Assembly: GCA_947683425.1 (NCBI GenBank)
Contig: CANTUQ010000078.1
Coordinates: 1,924,001-1,988,000, forward strand
Direction: 5' to 3'
Length of the DNA: 64,000 bases
Origin: Excoecaria cochinchinensis
Lineage: Eukaryota; Streptophyta; Magnoliopsida; Malpighiales; Euphorbiaceae
The position numbers were made by a program, and so were the translations under genes. Below are positions 1 through 11,100 of the stretch, in pieces. The number at the start of each line of letters is the position of its first letter. The stretch's first letter is position 1. A model generated the notes under the pieces. It ran no database searches and was not told the DNA's origin. It saw only the letters and a program-made list of their open reading frames with translations.

Positions 1-686
1 CCTACATTGGTGAACTTGGGGTCCTAAATTTTAGGAATGGGTTTTCCTTGATAAATACTTATTATTTTTGGATATTATTGAATTGAGTTTGATGGAAAAA
101 CAATAGGATGAATTTATCTTGAGTGAGTTAGCCAAATTCCACTTATAGCCAAAATTGAGTCTACATTCATTTTCCTTAGGATAATCACTAGCTTTTAAGA
201 TTATTTTCAGATAGTATTTATCTTTATTTATTCATGTACTTAGTCCATATTATGGCCAAATACATGTAGATAAATGTTAGGAATTATCTTTGTTATTTAT
301 TTTATTAATTATCTCTTAGAGTTAGTGTTTGATTATAACTCCTCTAGGGAGGGGTGGCTGCCTAGCCTATATAAAGGGCTGAATTTCTTCATTTGTACTT
401 TAAATTTTGCATATCTTATGATTAATAAATTTTCATTGACTGAATTTGTGAGAGTTAATTTCTATTGATTCTTGCTAAATAGTATGAAAAATTAGACTTA
501 GGCAATTTGCATGGTTAATGTATACTTGATTCTTATTCTTCTTACTTTCTAAATCAATCTATTATAAGCGTTTCCATTCAATCTTGTTTGGGGGCTCTTT
601 AGATTGGGGATTTATTCACTTGTTTATGATCAATATTCATGGTATGTTGGCGTTCTAGTTTGCATATAGGCCGTGGTTCCGCATCA
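1..686 (+). mobile_element. LTR type D, 3' part (U3 remainder, R, U5), cut by window start
   Basis: This segment is the reverse complement of the LTR at 61127-61775 and ends in the family terminus CCGCATCA at 686. The bases that follow (TGTTA, 687-691) fit a 5-bp target duplication: the uninterrupted homologous leader at 50593 reads AAAATGTTACC at this point. It is therefore the right end of a D element or solo LTR inserted into the leader of the next element. Its left part lies outside the window, so solo or full-length status cannot be decided. Confidence 0.85.
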
Positions 687-928
687 TGTTACCAAAAATG
701 ATAAGCAAATGGTAGCACAAATGAATCCTTATCCGAATTGGATAATAATAATGAAAGGTGGTTTAGGATTAAGTTTTCCTATTCCCAAAACAGATAGGAT
801 TAATTTTTTTCCTATTACTTAAAGGATTCCTATCTCTATTTAGAAAAGGATTAATTGCTGCCCCTAATCCTCAAGCACTTAGGATTAAGTTTTCCCACCT
901 ATTAATGGATTTGGATTTTCCCTTTTGC

Positions 929-938
929 TATAAATATA
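929..938 (+). promoter_or_regulatory. TATA-like box in the leader, antisense to the element
   Basis: TATAAATATA is followed about 30 bp downstream by a CT-rich stretch, reading toward the element's own PBS and LTR. The same arrangement recurs in the leaders at 6096-6102, 24717-24724, 40557-40565 and 50834-50841, always antisense to the element. Promoter activity is inference from motif and position only. Confidence 0.4.
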
Positions 939-1593
939 CTCCCTTGGCCGAATCTACTCCCTACCCTTTTCTCCTCCTCTATTCTTTCTTTCACGTTTTT
1001 TTTTTCTCTTCTTTTCTTTTCTTTTTTTTTTCTTTTTTTTTCGTTTTTTTTAATAAAATAAATAACAACCACAATACAAACTACCAAACGCCTCAAGCCC
1101 AATGTGATCAGAATCCAAATTCGTTTTTCTAAAGCCCCTTTTTAAAACTCAAAAACTTCAAAGTGAAAAATGGAGGCTTAAACGTCGTTTTTGAGGATCG
1201 AAAATGGCAGTTACATAGGGCACAGCCCATGTAACAATTGTAGGGCTTGAAATTCCCTTCCCGGAAACATATTATAATAGCAAATCGGACACCCGAGTCA
1301 AAAGTTATGGCTTTTCGAAAATTTCTATTTTGTTTTTTTTTCAAAACAGCAAACTAATCTCTAATCTTCTCCTTCAAGGATTCGGATTCAAGCTAAGGAT
1401 CTTCAAGATTTCTATTGAAGGCTATTTCACGAATTCAAGGTAAAGGTAAGAAAAGAAAAGGCTAATTTAAACACACAAAGAAACACAATTAACTAAGAAA
1501 CTTAATGCAACCTAATTCGGCATAAACAACTAGAATTCAAGAAAAAGAATACGAAAACCTAACACTAAGATAAATAGGAATTTACCTTAACTT

Positions 1594-1608
1594 TGGCTCT
1601 GATACCAA
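1594..1608 (-). promoter_or_regulatory. Primer-binding site (initiator tRNA-Met) of E1
   Basis: On the minus strand this reads TTTGGTATCAGAGCC directly inside the LTR. It matches the 3' end of plant initiator tRNA-Met (ending CUGAUACCA) and fixes 1610-2472 as a 5' LTR. Confidence 0.85.
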
Positions 1609-1609
1609 A

Positions 1610-2472
1610 AGATGCGGAACCCAATAGCTAACGAGCTACAAACCCACACATACGATTCGAATAGCAAAGCAAAATCAGATAAATACCCTCCCTATTGAAC
1701 CCCCAATCAACATGTGAATGGAAACGCAAATAATCGGGAATTAAAGAACCTGAAAAACGCCACAACCAAACAATTGATAAGTTAATCAAATTCTTCATGC
1801 AATAGAAAAGAAAACAATTCGCTCTCAATCTAAGCAAGATAATTCGGCTATGCCAATGAATATTATTCAAATCTGAAAATCTTAACATAACTTGTTCTAT
1901 TTATAGGGTGGCTAACCCTAGCTGGCAAATAACCTAAAAAAAACCCTAATGAGGCCTTTTACTAAGGTAGGCCAAATTCCTAATGGGCTATTCAATTAAT
2001 AAGCCCATTTACAAGGGTCCAAACAAAGCTTAAAATAAAACTAATACTTTGAATAAGTCTTGGCCGAATTTACAAGCCCACTAACAAATATTAACTAAAA
2101 GCCTAACTAACTAAAATAAACCCATTAAAGAAAGCCCAAAAAATGTCTAGCCCATTAAGTCACTAATTAAATGAGTCATGTGACTTTTAAATGAAGCACA
2201 TGACTTGTACAATTAAAGCCCAAAGTTGTATAAGCCCAAAAATAACTTAAGTTGGCCCAATTCCATCACAAGCTTCTAAAAGGCTAAGTACTTTGTGAAT
2301 GCCTCCTTCAAGTTCTCTTTGACACTTCTCAAAGGCATCTTCATGTAGTTCTTGAGTAACCAAGCCTTGCACATAGGCTGTCATAGCCATCTTCAGCTTC
2401 TTAGCTCGCCCTCTTGTGATTGGACCACTGGGCATCTTCAAAGTGTCCTTAGTGGTTGGTTGATCCGTATCA
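1610..2472 (-). mobile_element. LTR type C (5' LTR of E1)
   Basis: The LTR is 863 bp. Its minus-strand start is TGATACGGATCA (at 2472), with the terminus at 1610, where the usual T is mutated to A. The start encodes the C-type tail, with a GPITRGRAKK motif and a stop at 2247. It contains the conserved AGTCATGTG/CACATGACT inverted pair near 2170-2205. The right flank is an RNase H fragment on the opposite strand, so E1 inserted into another element. Confidence 0.85.
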
Positions 2473-2742
2473 CAAAAGTTGAGTGAAGCACAGCTGAATT
2501 ACTATACCTATGATAAAGAGTTCTATGCGTTGGTGAGAGCTCTTGAGGTTTAAGAACACTACCTTTTGCCTAAAGAATTCATGATACACACAGATCACCA
2601 GTCTCTCAAATATCCAAAAGGACAAGGTAAGTTGAATAGAAGGCATGGTAAGTGGGTAGAGTACCTTGATACTTTTCCATATGTGATTAAATACAAGCAA
2701 GGTAAAGAGAATGTTGTTGCCGATGCATAAAGAGAGGTTTGC
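2473..2742 (+). pseudogene. RNase H fragment of a Ty3/gypsy pol
   Basis: Translation gives the RNase H core seen in the better-preserved copies: YDKEFYALVRALEV, then an in-frame TAA, then HYLLPKEF, THQSLKY-like and KYKQGKENVVADA motifs. It ends where the ADALSRR motif decays. The left side is cut by the E1 LTR. The right side joins a leader sequence near 2742 without any LTR, which points to an old deletion. It has no start and no complete domain and is dead. Confidence 0.8.
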
Positions 2743-3693
2743 ATATCAGAATTGACCAAATTGACCAAATTGAAATTATAATCCTAATCCTACTTAACCA
2801 ATGATTTACTTTGCAATAATTGAACCACCATTTGTGCTATCCATTTCTTATCCATTTGTGCTACCATTTTGATATCATTTCTTATCCATTTAAACTGCCA
2901 TTTTGATATCATTTCTTATTCATTTGAGCTACCATTTTTGTATCATTTCTTATCCATTTGAGCTGCCATTTTATCATTTCTTATCCATTTGTTCCACCAG
3001 TTTTGGAATCATTTTTTATCATTTGTGTTACCATTTTGGTGTCATTTTGCCATCATTTTTTTATTCATTTGCCACCATTTTGCCAACATTTTTCTACCAT
3101 TTTGCTATTTTTTGCCATCCTTTTTACCATCACTTTGCCAACATTTTGCACACAATTTGACACATTAATCAAGCTTGTTGCAGCATTCGGCCTAGTAATA
3201 CTTTTGGCTCAAAATTGAATTGTTTTGCATGCAACCTACTCATTTAGTTTAATTAGGTCTTTTTATTGATTTCTTGCTTTGTTGGGTACAATAACTAGGT
3301 TCAATATTTGGTTTACTTTGTAGTGAATCAAATTCATACATTTTATCCAAATTGTCATTTTTTCTTGATTCTAGTTGCTTATTTTTTTGTTTTAAGCTTG
3401 CTTTTGTTCCTTTTACATTGATAGAGTATCTTTGCTTGTTCTGATACTCTAATTTGAATATAATCAAGTGGTATGCCAGTCTTGTCCGTGTACCACCTCC
3501 ATTTTGTTTAGTGTATTTTTTTTCTAGTTTTGAGCTTTCTTTTTATCGTTAGTTTCTTATTTCATTTCTTTCTAAAATGTACTAAAATTCTTGGTTTGTG
3601 AATTAAATTCTGAAGTGCAATTTAAAAGTTGTAATTAGAGTGAAAAAAAAGGCAAGAGGGTAAAAGCCTTGTTTGAGTGAAATACTAGTGGAG
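2743..3693 (+). other. Leader fragment of a plus-strand element (X)
   Basis: This is homologous to the leader at 18108-19060. It begins at CATATCAGAATTG, runs through the TTTGCCATCATTTT-type minisatellite and ends just before where gag would start (GAGTGAAATACTAGTGGAG). P1's LTR inserted here at 3694. No LTR, PBS or gag of X is present. Short frames over the repeats are not genes. Confidence 0.7.
2840..3150 (+). repeat. Degenerate leader minisatellite
   Basis: Imperfect units of roughly 20-30 bp are built from ATCATTT, CTTATCCATTTG and AGCTGCCATTTT. The same array occurs in the leaders at 18150-18450, 40042-40350 (reverse strand), 50376-50620 (reverse strand) and 52389-52560, always upstream of gag. 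Copy number differs between elements. Confidence 0.75.
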
Positions 3694-4574
3694 TGATACG
3701 GATCCAATAACAATGCCATCAACCACCAAAGATCCTTTGAAGATGCCTAGTGGTCCAATAACAAGAGGACGTGCTCAGAACCTAAAGATGGCTACGTCAT
3801 CTTTTGTTCAAGACTTTGTCACTCAAGAAATTCATGAAGAGGCTATTGAGAAATGCTATGGAGAGGTTGAAGGCCAAATTAAAGTACTTAGCCTTTTGAA
3901 AACAAGTGAAGGAATTGGGCCAATTTAAGCTATCAAGGGCTTATATCACTTTGGCTTTAATTGTACAAGTCATGTGCTTCATTTAAAAGTCACATGACTC
4001 ACTTAAATTATATTCTAAAAAGGCTAGGTGTGTGGGCTTCTTATTTGGGCTTAGTTTAGTAAGTTTGGTTATTTATTTATTTTTTCTTTTGGGCTTTCAT
4101 ATTCAGCCTATAAGACTTAACTTTAAGTGTGTTTGTTTCTTTAGTTTGGGCTTAATTTATCTTGTAAAGCCCATGGTAATTTCGGCCTATGTGTGTTTAA
4201 GGCCTTATTAGGGTTTGTTTTTAAGTTTTAAGGGTAATTAGGGTTAGCCACCATATATATAGGCTAATATGAGTTGTAAACTTCAGATTTTGATTAATTA
4301 AACTTTTGAGAGTCTTCTCTTATTGGCTTGGCTGAATTCTATAGAGAGATTAGTGAGGATTGCTTGCTTATCCTTTCTATTGCATGAAGAATTTGATTAC
4401 TTATCAATTATTTTGATTGTGGCATTTTCATCTTCTTCGTTTTTCCCGATTATTTGCGTTTTCAATCACAGGTTGACTGGGGGTTCAATAGGGAGGGATT
4501 TTATCTCTTTGTTTCTTTGCTAACCATCTTTTATGTGTGGATTTGTAGCTTGTTAGCTATTGGGTTCCGCATCA
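3694..4574 (+). mobile_element. LTR type C (5' LTR of P1)
   Basis: The LTR is 881 bp, from TGATACGGATCC to TTCCGCATCA, immediately followed by a PBS. The first part encodes the C-type tail (open from about 3713 to the stop at 3928). U3 has TGGGCY motifs, GTAATTAGGGTTAG just upstream, and a TATA box near 4254-4260. It inserted into leader X, and the expected left TSD is TGGAG (3689-3693). No matching right TSD was found because P1's 3' end is lost. Confidence 0.9.
3968..3999. repeat. 9-bp perfect inverted repeat in U3 of LTR C
   Basis: AGTCATGTG and CACATGACT are separated by 14 bp (CTTCATTTAAAAGT). The pair is kept in the C LTRs I could check, near 5369, 45617, 2180 and 52095. It could be paired bHLH/NAC-type CATGTG sites or a hairpin; function is not shown. 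Confidence 0.7.
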
Positions 4575-5090
4575 TTTGGTATCAGAGCCAAAGTTAAGGT
4601 AAATTCCTATTTATATTAGTATTAGGTTTGTGTTTTCTTTTCTTTGAATTCTTTATGTTTATGCCGAATTAGGTTGCATTAAGTTTCTTAGTTAATTGTG
4701 TTTCATTGTATGTTTAAATTAGCCTTTTCTTGTTTTACCTTTACCTTGAATTCGTAAAATAGCCTTGAACTGAAATCTTGAACATCCTTTGCTTTGAATC
4801 CGAATCCTAGTAGAAGAAGATTAGAGATTAGTTTGCTGATTTGAAAAAAAAAACAGAAATTTTCGAAAGGATATAACTTTTGACTCGGGTGTCTGATTTG
4901 CTAGTATAATATATTTCTGGAAAGGGAATTTCGTGCTCTACAATCATTACTTTGGTTCTGCCCTACGTAATTGCCTGTTTCGGACCTCAAAAATGACGTT
5001 TAAGCCTCTATTTTTCACTTTGAAGTTTTTGCATTTTGAGAAGAAAAAAAAAATCGAATTGGAACCTTTGATCACTTTTGACTTGAAACC
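4575..5090 (+). other. PBS and first leader segment of P1
   Basis: The PBS TTTGGTATCAGAGCC is at 4575-4589, directly after the LTR. The leader then runs to 5090, is interrupted by a solo LTR, and resumes at 5980 and again at 18041. It is non-coding. Confidence 0.85.
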
Positions 5091-5974
5091 TGATACGGAT
5101 CCAACCATGCCATTAACAACCAAATATCCTTTAAAGATGCCTAGTGGTCCAATAACAAGAGGACGTGCTCAGAAGCTAAAGATGGCTGTGTCATCTTTTG
5201 TTCAAGATTTTGTCACTCAAGAAATTCATGAAGAGGCTATTAAGAAATGCTATGGAGAACTTGAAGGCCAAAGCAAAGTACTTAGCCTTTTGAAAGCAAA
5301 TGAAGGAATTGGGCCAATTTAAGCCATCAAGGGCTTATACAACTTTGGGCTTTTAATTGTACATGTCATGTGCTTCATTTAAAAGTCACATGACTCCTTT
5401 AAGTTGTGGTTTAATGGGCTAGGCGTGTGGGCTTCTTGTTTGGGCTTAATTTAGTTAGTTTGGTTATTTATTTAATCTTTCTTTTGGGCTTTCATGTTCG
5501 GCCTATAAGACTTAATTTTAAGTGAGTTTATTTTCTTTAGTTTGGGCTTAATTTATCTTGTAAAGCCCATGGTGAATTCGGCCTATGTGTGTTTAAGGCC
5601 TTATTAGGGTTTATGTTTTTTAGGTTTTAAGGGTAATTAGTGTTAGCCACCATATATATAGGCTAATATGAGTTGTAAACTGCATATTTGATGAATTAAA
5701 CATTTTGAGAGTGTTCTCTTATTGGCTTGGCCGAATTCTATAGAGAGATTAGTGCGGATTGCTTGCTCATCTTTTCTATTGCATGAAGAATTTGATTACT
5801 TATCAATTATCTTGATTGTGGTGTTTTCAGCTTTTTCGTTTTTTCCGATTATTTGCGTTTTCAATCACAGGTTGATTGGGGGTTCAATAGGGAGGGATTT
5901 TTATCTCTTTGTTTCTTTGCTAACCATCTTGTATGTGTGGGTTTGTAGCTTGTTAGCTATTGGGTTCCGCATCA
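5091..5974 (+). mobile_element. Solo LTR type C
   Basis: This is an 884-bp complete LTR flanked by a perfect 5-bp duplication, AAACC at 5086-5090 and at 5975-5979, with no PBS or PPT next to it. That is the signature of LTR-LTR recombination removing the interior of a former full element. The LTR-encoded tail and GPITRGRAQK motif are readable up to the stop at 5322. It sits inside the P1 leader. Confidence 0.95.
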
Positions 5975-5979
5975 AAACC

Positions 5980-6173
5980 CGACCCTAGTTGTCTTTAGTT
6001 GTTATTTCCTTCATATTAAAAAAATAAGAAAAAAAAAAGGTGAAAGAAAGAGTATAGGAGGAGAAAAGAGTAGGGACCAATTCGGCTAAGGAGGGTTTAT
6101 ATAGCAAAGGGCAAATCCAAATCCTATAATAGGTGGGAGAAAATTAATCCATATTGCTTGGGGAATTAGGAAT
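5980..6173 (+). other. Second leader segment of P1
   Basis: This continues the leader after the solo LTR, up to GGAAT (6169-6173), the target duplication of element A. It carries the antisense TATA-like box at 6096-6102. Non-coding. Confidence 0.8.
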
Positions 6174-7160
6174 TGATGCGAGCACGACCAAGGAACATCA
6201 AAAGAAGATTAAGTTCAAGGAAGAGCTAGCATTGCCGGATAGACCGGTGACAAGATCAAGAGCCAAGAAGTTCAAGGAAGCACAGCAGATTAAGTTCAAG
6301 GAAGAGCTAGCATTGCCGGATGGACCGGTGACAAGATCAAGAGCCAAGAAGTTCAAGGAAGCACTAAATGCATATGTGGACCGTATTGTGGAAACTATGC
6401 ATAGTCAAGAGAGATTGGAACCGAATGACACTATGACCAATCTAATAAAGCCGAATGGACATGAGGAGAATCAAATGGGCTTGATCAACTATTTTAAGCT
6501 AGTAGAGTAGCTTTAGGTGGCCCAAGTAGCTTATTTTATTATGTTGGACTTGTTTTGTTTTAATTTGTTGAGTTGGACCCTTATATAGCTTAATAAGCTT
6601 ATTTTAAGTGAGTTGGGCTTATTTTAGCTTGGGCTCATTTAAATTAATTATTTTAGGCTTATGGGTTATTGTATTTTAGAGTTAATAAGTTTGGGCTTTA
6701 GTTATTTGGTGGGAGGCCCATGTGTTAGGTGGCCATGTGTTAGGTGGCCTTTTGACTTATTTAGGGTTTGGTGGGAGGCCCATGTGTTAGGTGGCCATGT
6801 GTTAGGTGGACTTTTGACTTATTTAGGATTACCTACCTTTTGGGGGCTATAAATACCTCATTATAAGTTGTAAAAGACACATCTAAAACACTTTTGAATA
6901 TCATCATTTGGCTTGGTCGAATTTTCTTCATTGGAGAGGAAAGCTTGTCTTCTTCTTTTGCATCAAGAACTTAAATTCTTATCAAGGTATTTACTTTGTG
7001 ACGAATTCTGTTCTTATGTTTTTAAATCAATCTATTATAAGCGTTTCCATTCACATGTTGTTTGGGGGTTCTTTAGATTGGGAGTTTCTTCTTGTTCATG
7101 TTCATGCCATATTGTGTGTTTAAGGGGTTTCGGCTTCTCTAGCCTTGGGGTTCCGCATCA
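6174..7160 (+). mobile_element. 5' LTR of element A (type A)
   Basis: The LTR starts TGATGCGAGCACGACC and ends TTCCGCATCA. The start encodes the A-type tail with an 81-bp tandem duplication (6208-6288, 6289-6369). U3 has two roughly 60-bp repeats rich in GGCCATGTGTTAGGTGG (about 6705-6825). The TATA box TATAAATA is at 6848-6855, so R should begin about 30 bp downstream. Confidence 0.93.
6208..6369 (+). repeat. 81-bp tandem duplication in the coding part of LTR A
   Basis: Two 27-codon units each encode KFKEELALPDGPVTRSRAKK-type sequence. Both LTRs of element A carry it (second copy 12796-12957). The A' LTR has a single unit. The reading frame is kept. Confidence 0.9.
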
Positions 7161-8106
7161 TTTGGTATCAGAGCTTGGATTAGGATAAATTCTTATTTAT
7201 CTTGTGTTAATTTGCTGTTCTATTGTTTTATTTCCATTAGAACAAGATAATTCCGCATTGTTTAATTTTCAATCTTATTCTTATCAATTTCGTGTTCTTC
7301 TTTATTTTTGAATTTGTTCTTTTGTGTTCTTCTTTATTCCTACATCAGATCTTGTGTTTGATGTTTTAAGTTCTAAAAAAAAATAAAAATCGTTGGTACT
7401 GTTCAAGTTACTGCTCATAGTACTATTCACAGCACTGTTCATCCAAATTTTTTTTAAAAAAAAGTCAACATTGAGATAAAGTTAGGAAAGAAAAATCACA
7501 AAGAAACAAAAATTTAGATTTGGTCATACTTTGAATTTGGAGATTAATTTGAAAAGTCAAAGTGAATATTTATGGGTAGTCGTCATTTTTGACTTCTTTG
7601 ATTTCTTGTCTTTACATTCATTGTATCAAAATTGACTTTTCCATTAGGGAGATATCAATTTCTGCATTTATGCATTAGTTGTCTTTTTCTTTCACTCTAA
7701 GTTGCTATTTTTATTGTCTTTTGTAATTTTGCTTCTAGTACACCATAATTAACAAATTGATTCTTGTTAATTAAAATCTGTAATTTTGGACAGCATACAT
7801 ATCTTCTTCTTGTGTGCTCTTTCGTTTTATTCCTTTCGGCAATTTTTGCTTCTAGTTTTGAACCTATTTTATTTGTTAAGTATTTTCATTGTATTCCTTT
7901 TATATATTGCTGCTTGTGAATTATTTTGGTTGGAAATTAAATTCTGAAGTGCAACTGAGGACAACAAGCTTGAGTGGGAAAAGGCTTGAGTGTGTAAGCT
8001 TAAAAGAGGGTAAAAGCCAAGTTGAGTGAAACACGAGTGGAGTGCTATCTTTTGAGTGAAATACGTGAGGGAGTGAATTGTGAGGTCTTTTTTATTCCCT
8101 ACTACA
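7161..8106 (+). other. PBS and leader of element A
   Basis: The PBS TGGTATCAGAGC starts at 7163, after a TT spacer. The leader has several ACTGTTCA-like repeats (7396-7444) and ends in the pre-gag GTGAAACACGAG...GTGAGG box shared by all members. No coding sequence. Confidence 0.85.
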
Positions 8107-11100
8107 ATGTCAAGAAGGGACGGAAAGGGCATAATGAGTGAGGAAGAGGAGGAGAATGTGCCAGATTTGAAATTGATGTACAAGGCATTCATGGGTGAAT
8201 TCAAAAAGTTAACTACTAGGATGGATGGGATGGAAGAGAAAATTAATGAAAGTTCTAGGTCCCAAAATCGGAGTAGGTCAATTGAAAGCCATAGGAATAG
8301 AGAGGAAGAAGTGAACAGATTATATGAAGACTATGATGAAGAGGTGCAATTTGTGAGGGGTAGAGAAGGGAGAGAAGAAAGAATGGAGAGGAGAGATAAC
8401 AACCTTAGTGCCATAAAGATGAATATTCCATCCTTTAGGGGTAGGAATGATGCTGAAGTGTATTTAGAATGGGAAAGAAAGGTAGATATGATTTTTGCTT
8501 GTCATAATTACTCAGAAGAAAAGAAGGTGAAATTGGCAGCAGTGGAGTTTACTGATTATGCATTAGTCTGGTGGAATGAGTTGGTAAAAAATAGAAGGCG
8601 GAATAGGGAACCAACCATAGGCACTTGGGAAGAGATGAAAAGAGTGCTGAAGAAGAGATTTGTACCATCCTATTACTATAGGGAGTTGCACCAACAATTA
8701 CATAGACTCACCCAAGGAACCAGTTCAGTAGAGGATTATCACAAGGAGTTGGAGATGCTATTAATCAAAGCAAACATAGAAGAGGAAGAAGAGGTGACAA
8801 TGGCTTGATTTTTGGGAGGTTTGAATAGGGAAATCGCTGATGTAGTGGAATTGCAACATTATGTAGAGATGGATGACTTAGTAAACATTGCCATGAAGGT
8901 GGAAAAGCAACAAAAACAAAGAAGGGCAGCAAGATCATTCTCAAATTCCAGCAACAAATGGAGTCCAAAATGGAGCAAAAATGAAGACAGGAAAAAGGAG
9001 CACCATTCAGATTCCAAGGAGAAAGGCATTGAAATGAATAGGGGCAAGGAGAAGAGTACTTCAATCCAAAAAGGTACTCCTGATCCTTCATCCAAACCTT
9101 CTAAACATAGGGATGTTAAATGCTTTAAATGTCAAGGGCGTGGTCATTATGCATCTGAGTGTCCGAATAGAAAGACCATGTTTATTAGGGGTGGTGAAAT
9201 TGTTTCTGAATCTGATAATGGTGATGATTCTGATGGTAGTGATTTAAGTATGCCACCTTTAGAGGATTGTTCTGATAATGATGAATGTGTTGAATATGCT
9301 GTTAAAGGAGAAGCCTTAGTCACTAGGCGTGCATTGAATATAAATGTAAAGGAAGATAGCCTAGAGCAAAGGGAAAATATTTTTCACACTAGATGCTTGG
9401 TAGGTGGGAAAGCTTGTAGTCTGATCATAGATGGGGGTAGTTGCACTAATGTAGCTAGTAATAATTTGGTTGAGAAATTGGGGCTGAAATGTGATAAACA
9501 CCCCAACCCATATAGGCTACAATGGTTGAATGATAGTGGTGAAGTTAAAGTGACCAAGCAGGTAGTAGTTGCATTTTCCATTGGTAGATATGCTGATGAG
9601 ATTGTATGTGATGTCGTACCAATGCAAGCCGGTCATGTTTTGTTGGGTAGGCCTTGGCAATTTGATAGGCATGTTGTACATGATGGGTATAAGAATAGGT
9701 ACTCTTTTGTGCATAATGGGTAGAAAATCACCCTAGCACCTTTATCTCCTAAAGAAACTTATCTTGAGCAATTAAAAATTCAGCAATCTTCAAGTGGGGA
9801 TTTGAGTAGTGAGGTGAAAAAGAAAGAAGAGCGAAAAGAGGCCATGAGAGAAAAGAATAAAAATAAAGGCCCAATGGTGAGTGACTGCACAAGTGAGGAA
9901 AAGAAAGTGGGATGTGCAGAAGAGAAGAGGTTAGTGAGTGCAAAGAAAGAAAAGAATATAAAAAGTGAGCGAAAAGAAAATGAGAGGAGTGAAAAAGTAA
10001 AGAAGCTACCGTGTTTTTATGCCAAAGAGAGAGAAGTAAAGAGTGCATACTTAGGCAAGAGAGCTTTAATTTTGATTCGATTTAAGCAAACTTTGTTTAC
10101 TGAAACCGACCTTAACCCCGAGTTGCCTAGTGTTTTTATGACCTTATTGCAGGAGTATGAAGATGTATTTCCTGAAAATGTACCACACGGATTACCACCT
10201 TTGAGAGGGATTGAGCATCAGATTGACCTTGTACCAGGAGCTCAAATACCTAACCGTCCAGCTTACAGAAGCAATCCAGAGGAGACAAAGGAATTGCAAA
10301 GGCAAGTGGATGAATTGCTTCAAAAGGGGTATGTAAGGGAAAGCATGAGTCCTTGTGCTGTACCAGTTCTTTTGGTACCAAAAAAAGATGGAACTTGGAG
10401 GATGTGTGTGGATTGTAGAGCGGTCAACAAAATCACTGTAAAGTATCGCCATCCTATTCCTAGATTAGATGATATGCTTGATGAGTTGCATGGTGCTTGT
10501 TTATTCACTAAAATTGATCTTAAAAGTGGCTATCATCAAATTAGGATGAAAGAAGGGGATGAGTGGAAAACCGCGTTTAAGACTAAATATGGATTGTATG
10601 AGTGGTTAGTGATGCCTTTTGGGTTATCTAATGCACCTAGTACTTTCATGCGCTTAATGAACTATGTCTTGCGTGATTTTCTTGGTAAATTTGTGGTTGT
10701 GTACTTTGATGACATTTTAGTTTATAGCAAGTGCTTAAATGATCATATCATGCATGTTAAAGCTGTTTTAGATCTGCTTAGGAAAGAGAAGCTATATGCA
10801 AACCTTAAGAAGTGTTCGTTTTGCATGGATAAAGTTGTCTTCTTAGGTTTTGTAGTGAGCTCTAAAGGAGTGGAGGTAGATTCTGAAAAGGTGAAGGCTA
10901 TCCAAGAATGGCCAACGCCTAAGACTGCGAGTGAGGTAAGAAGTTTTCATGGGTTAGCTAGCTTTTATAGACGATTTGTTAAAGATTTCTCGACTATTGC
11001 TGCACCACTGAATGAGATTGTCAAAAAGAATATCGGGTTTAAATGGGAAAAAGAGCAAGAAAATGCATTTTGCACTTTAAAAGAGAAATTATGTACTGCT

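Larger units (their letters stand above)
687..1609 (-). other. Leader (5' UTR) of minus-strand element E1, truncated by the D insertion
   Basis: The sequence matches the leaders at 50593-51504 and (reverse complement) 4575-5090 plus 5980-6173. It lies between the E1 PBS on the right and the D LTR insertion on the left. It has long T/A homopolymer runs and no coding sequence; the small frames here are low-complexity translations. The plus strand carries a TATA-like box and a pyrimidine-rich stretch (see 929-938). Confidence 0.8.

Noticed and set aside
902..1132. Lysine- or phenylalanine-rich frames over the T/A-rich leader
   Set aside because: They are translations of homopolymer runs in a non-coding leader and are not conserved in the homologous leaders.
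2903..3218. Repeated YHF/ISYPFELPF frames (also 18177-18449, 40042-40290, 50376-50567)
   Set aside because: These are translations of the leader minisatellite; different copies are open in different frames and no start context is conserved.
4575..4593. tRNA-Met gene fragment
   Set aside because: Only the 12-15 bases complementary to the tRNA 3' end are present, directly after an LTR; they are primer-binding sites.
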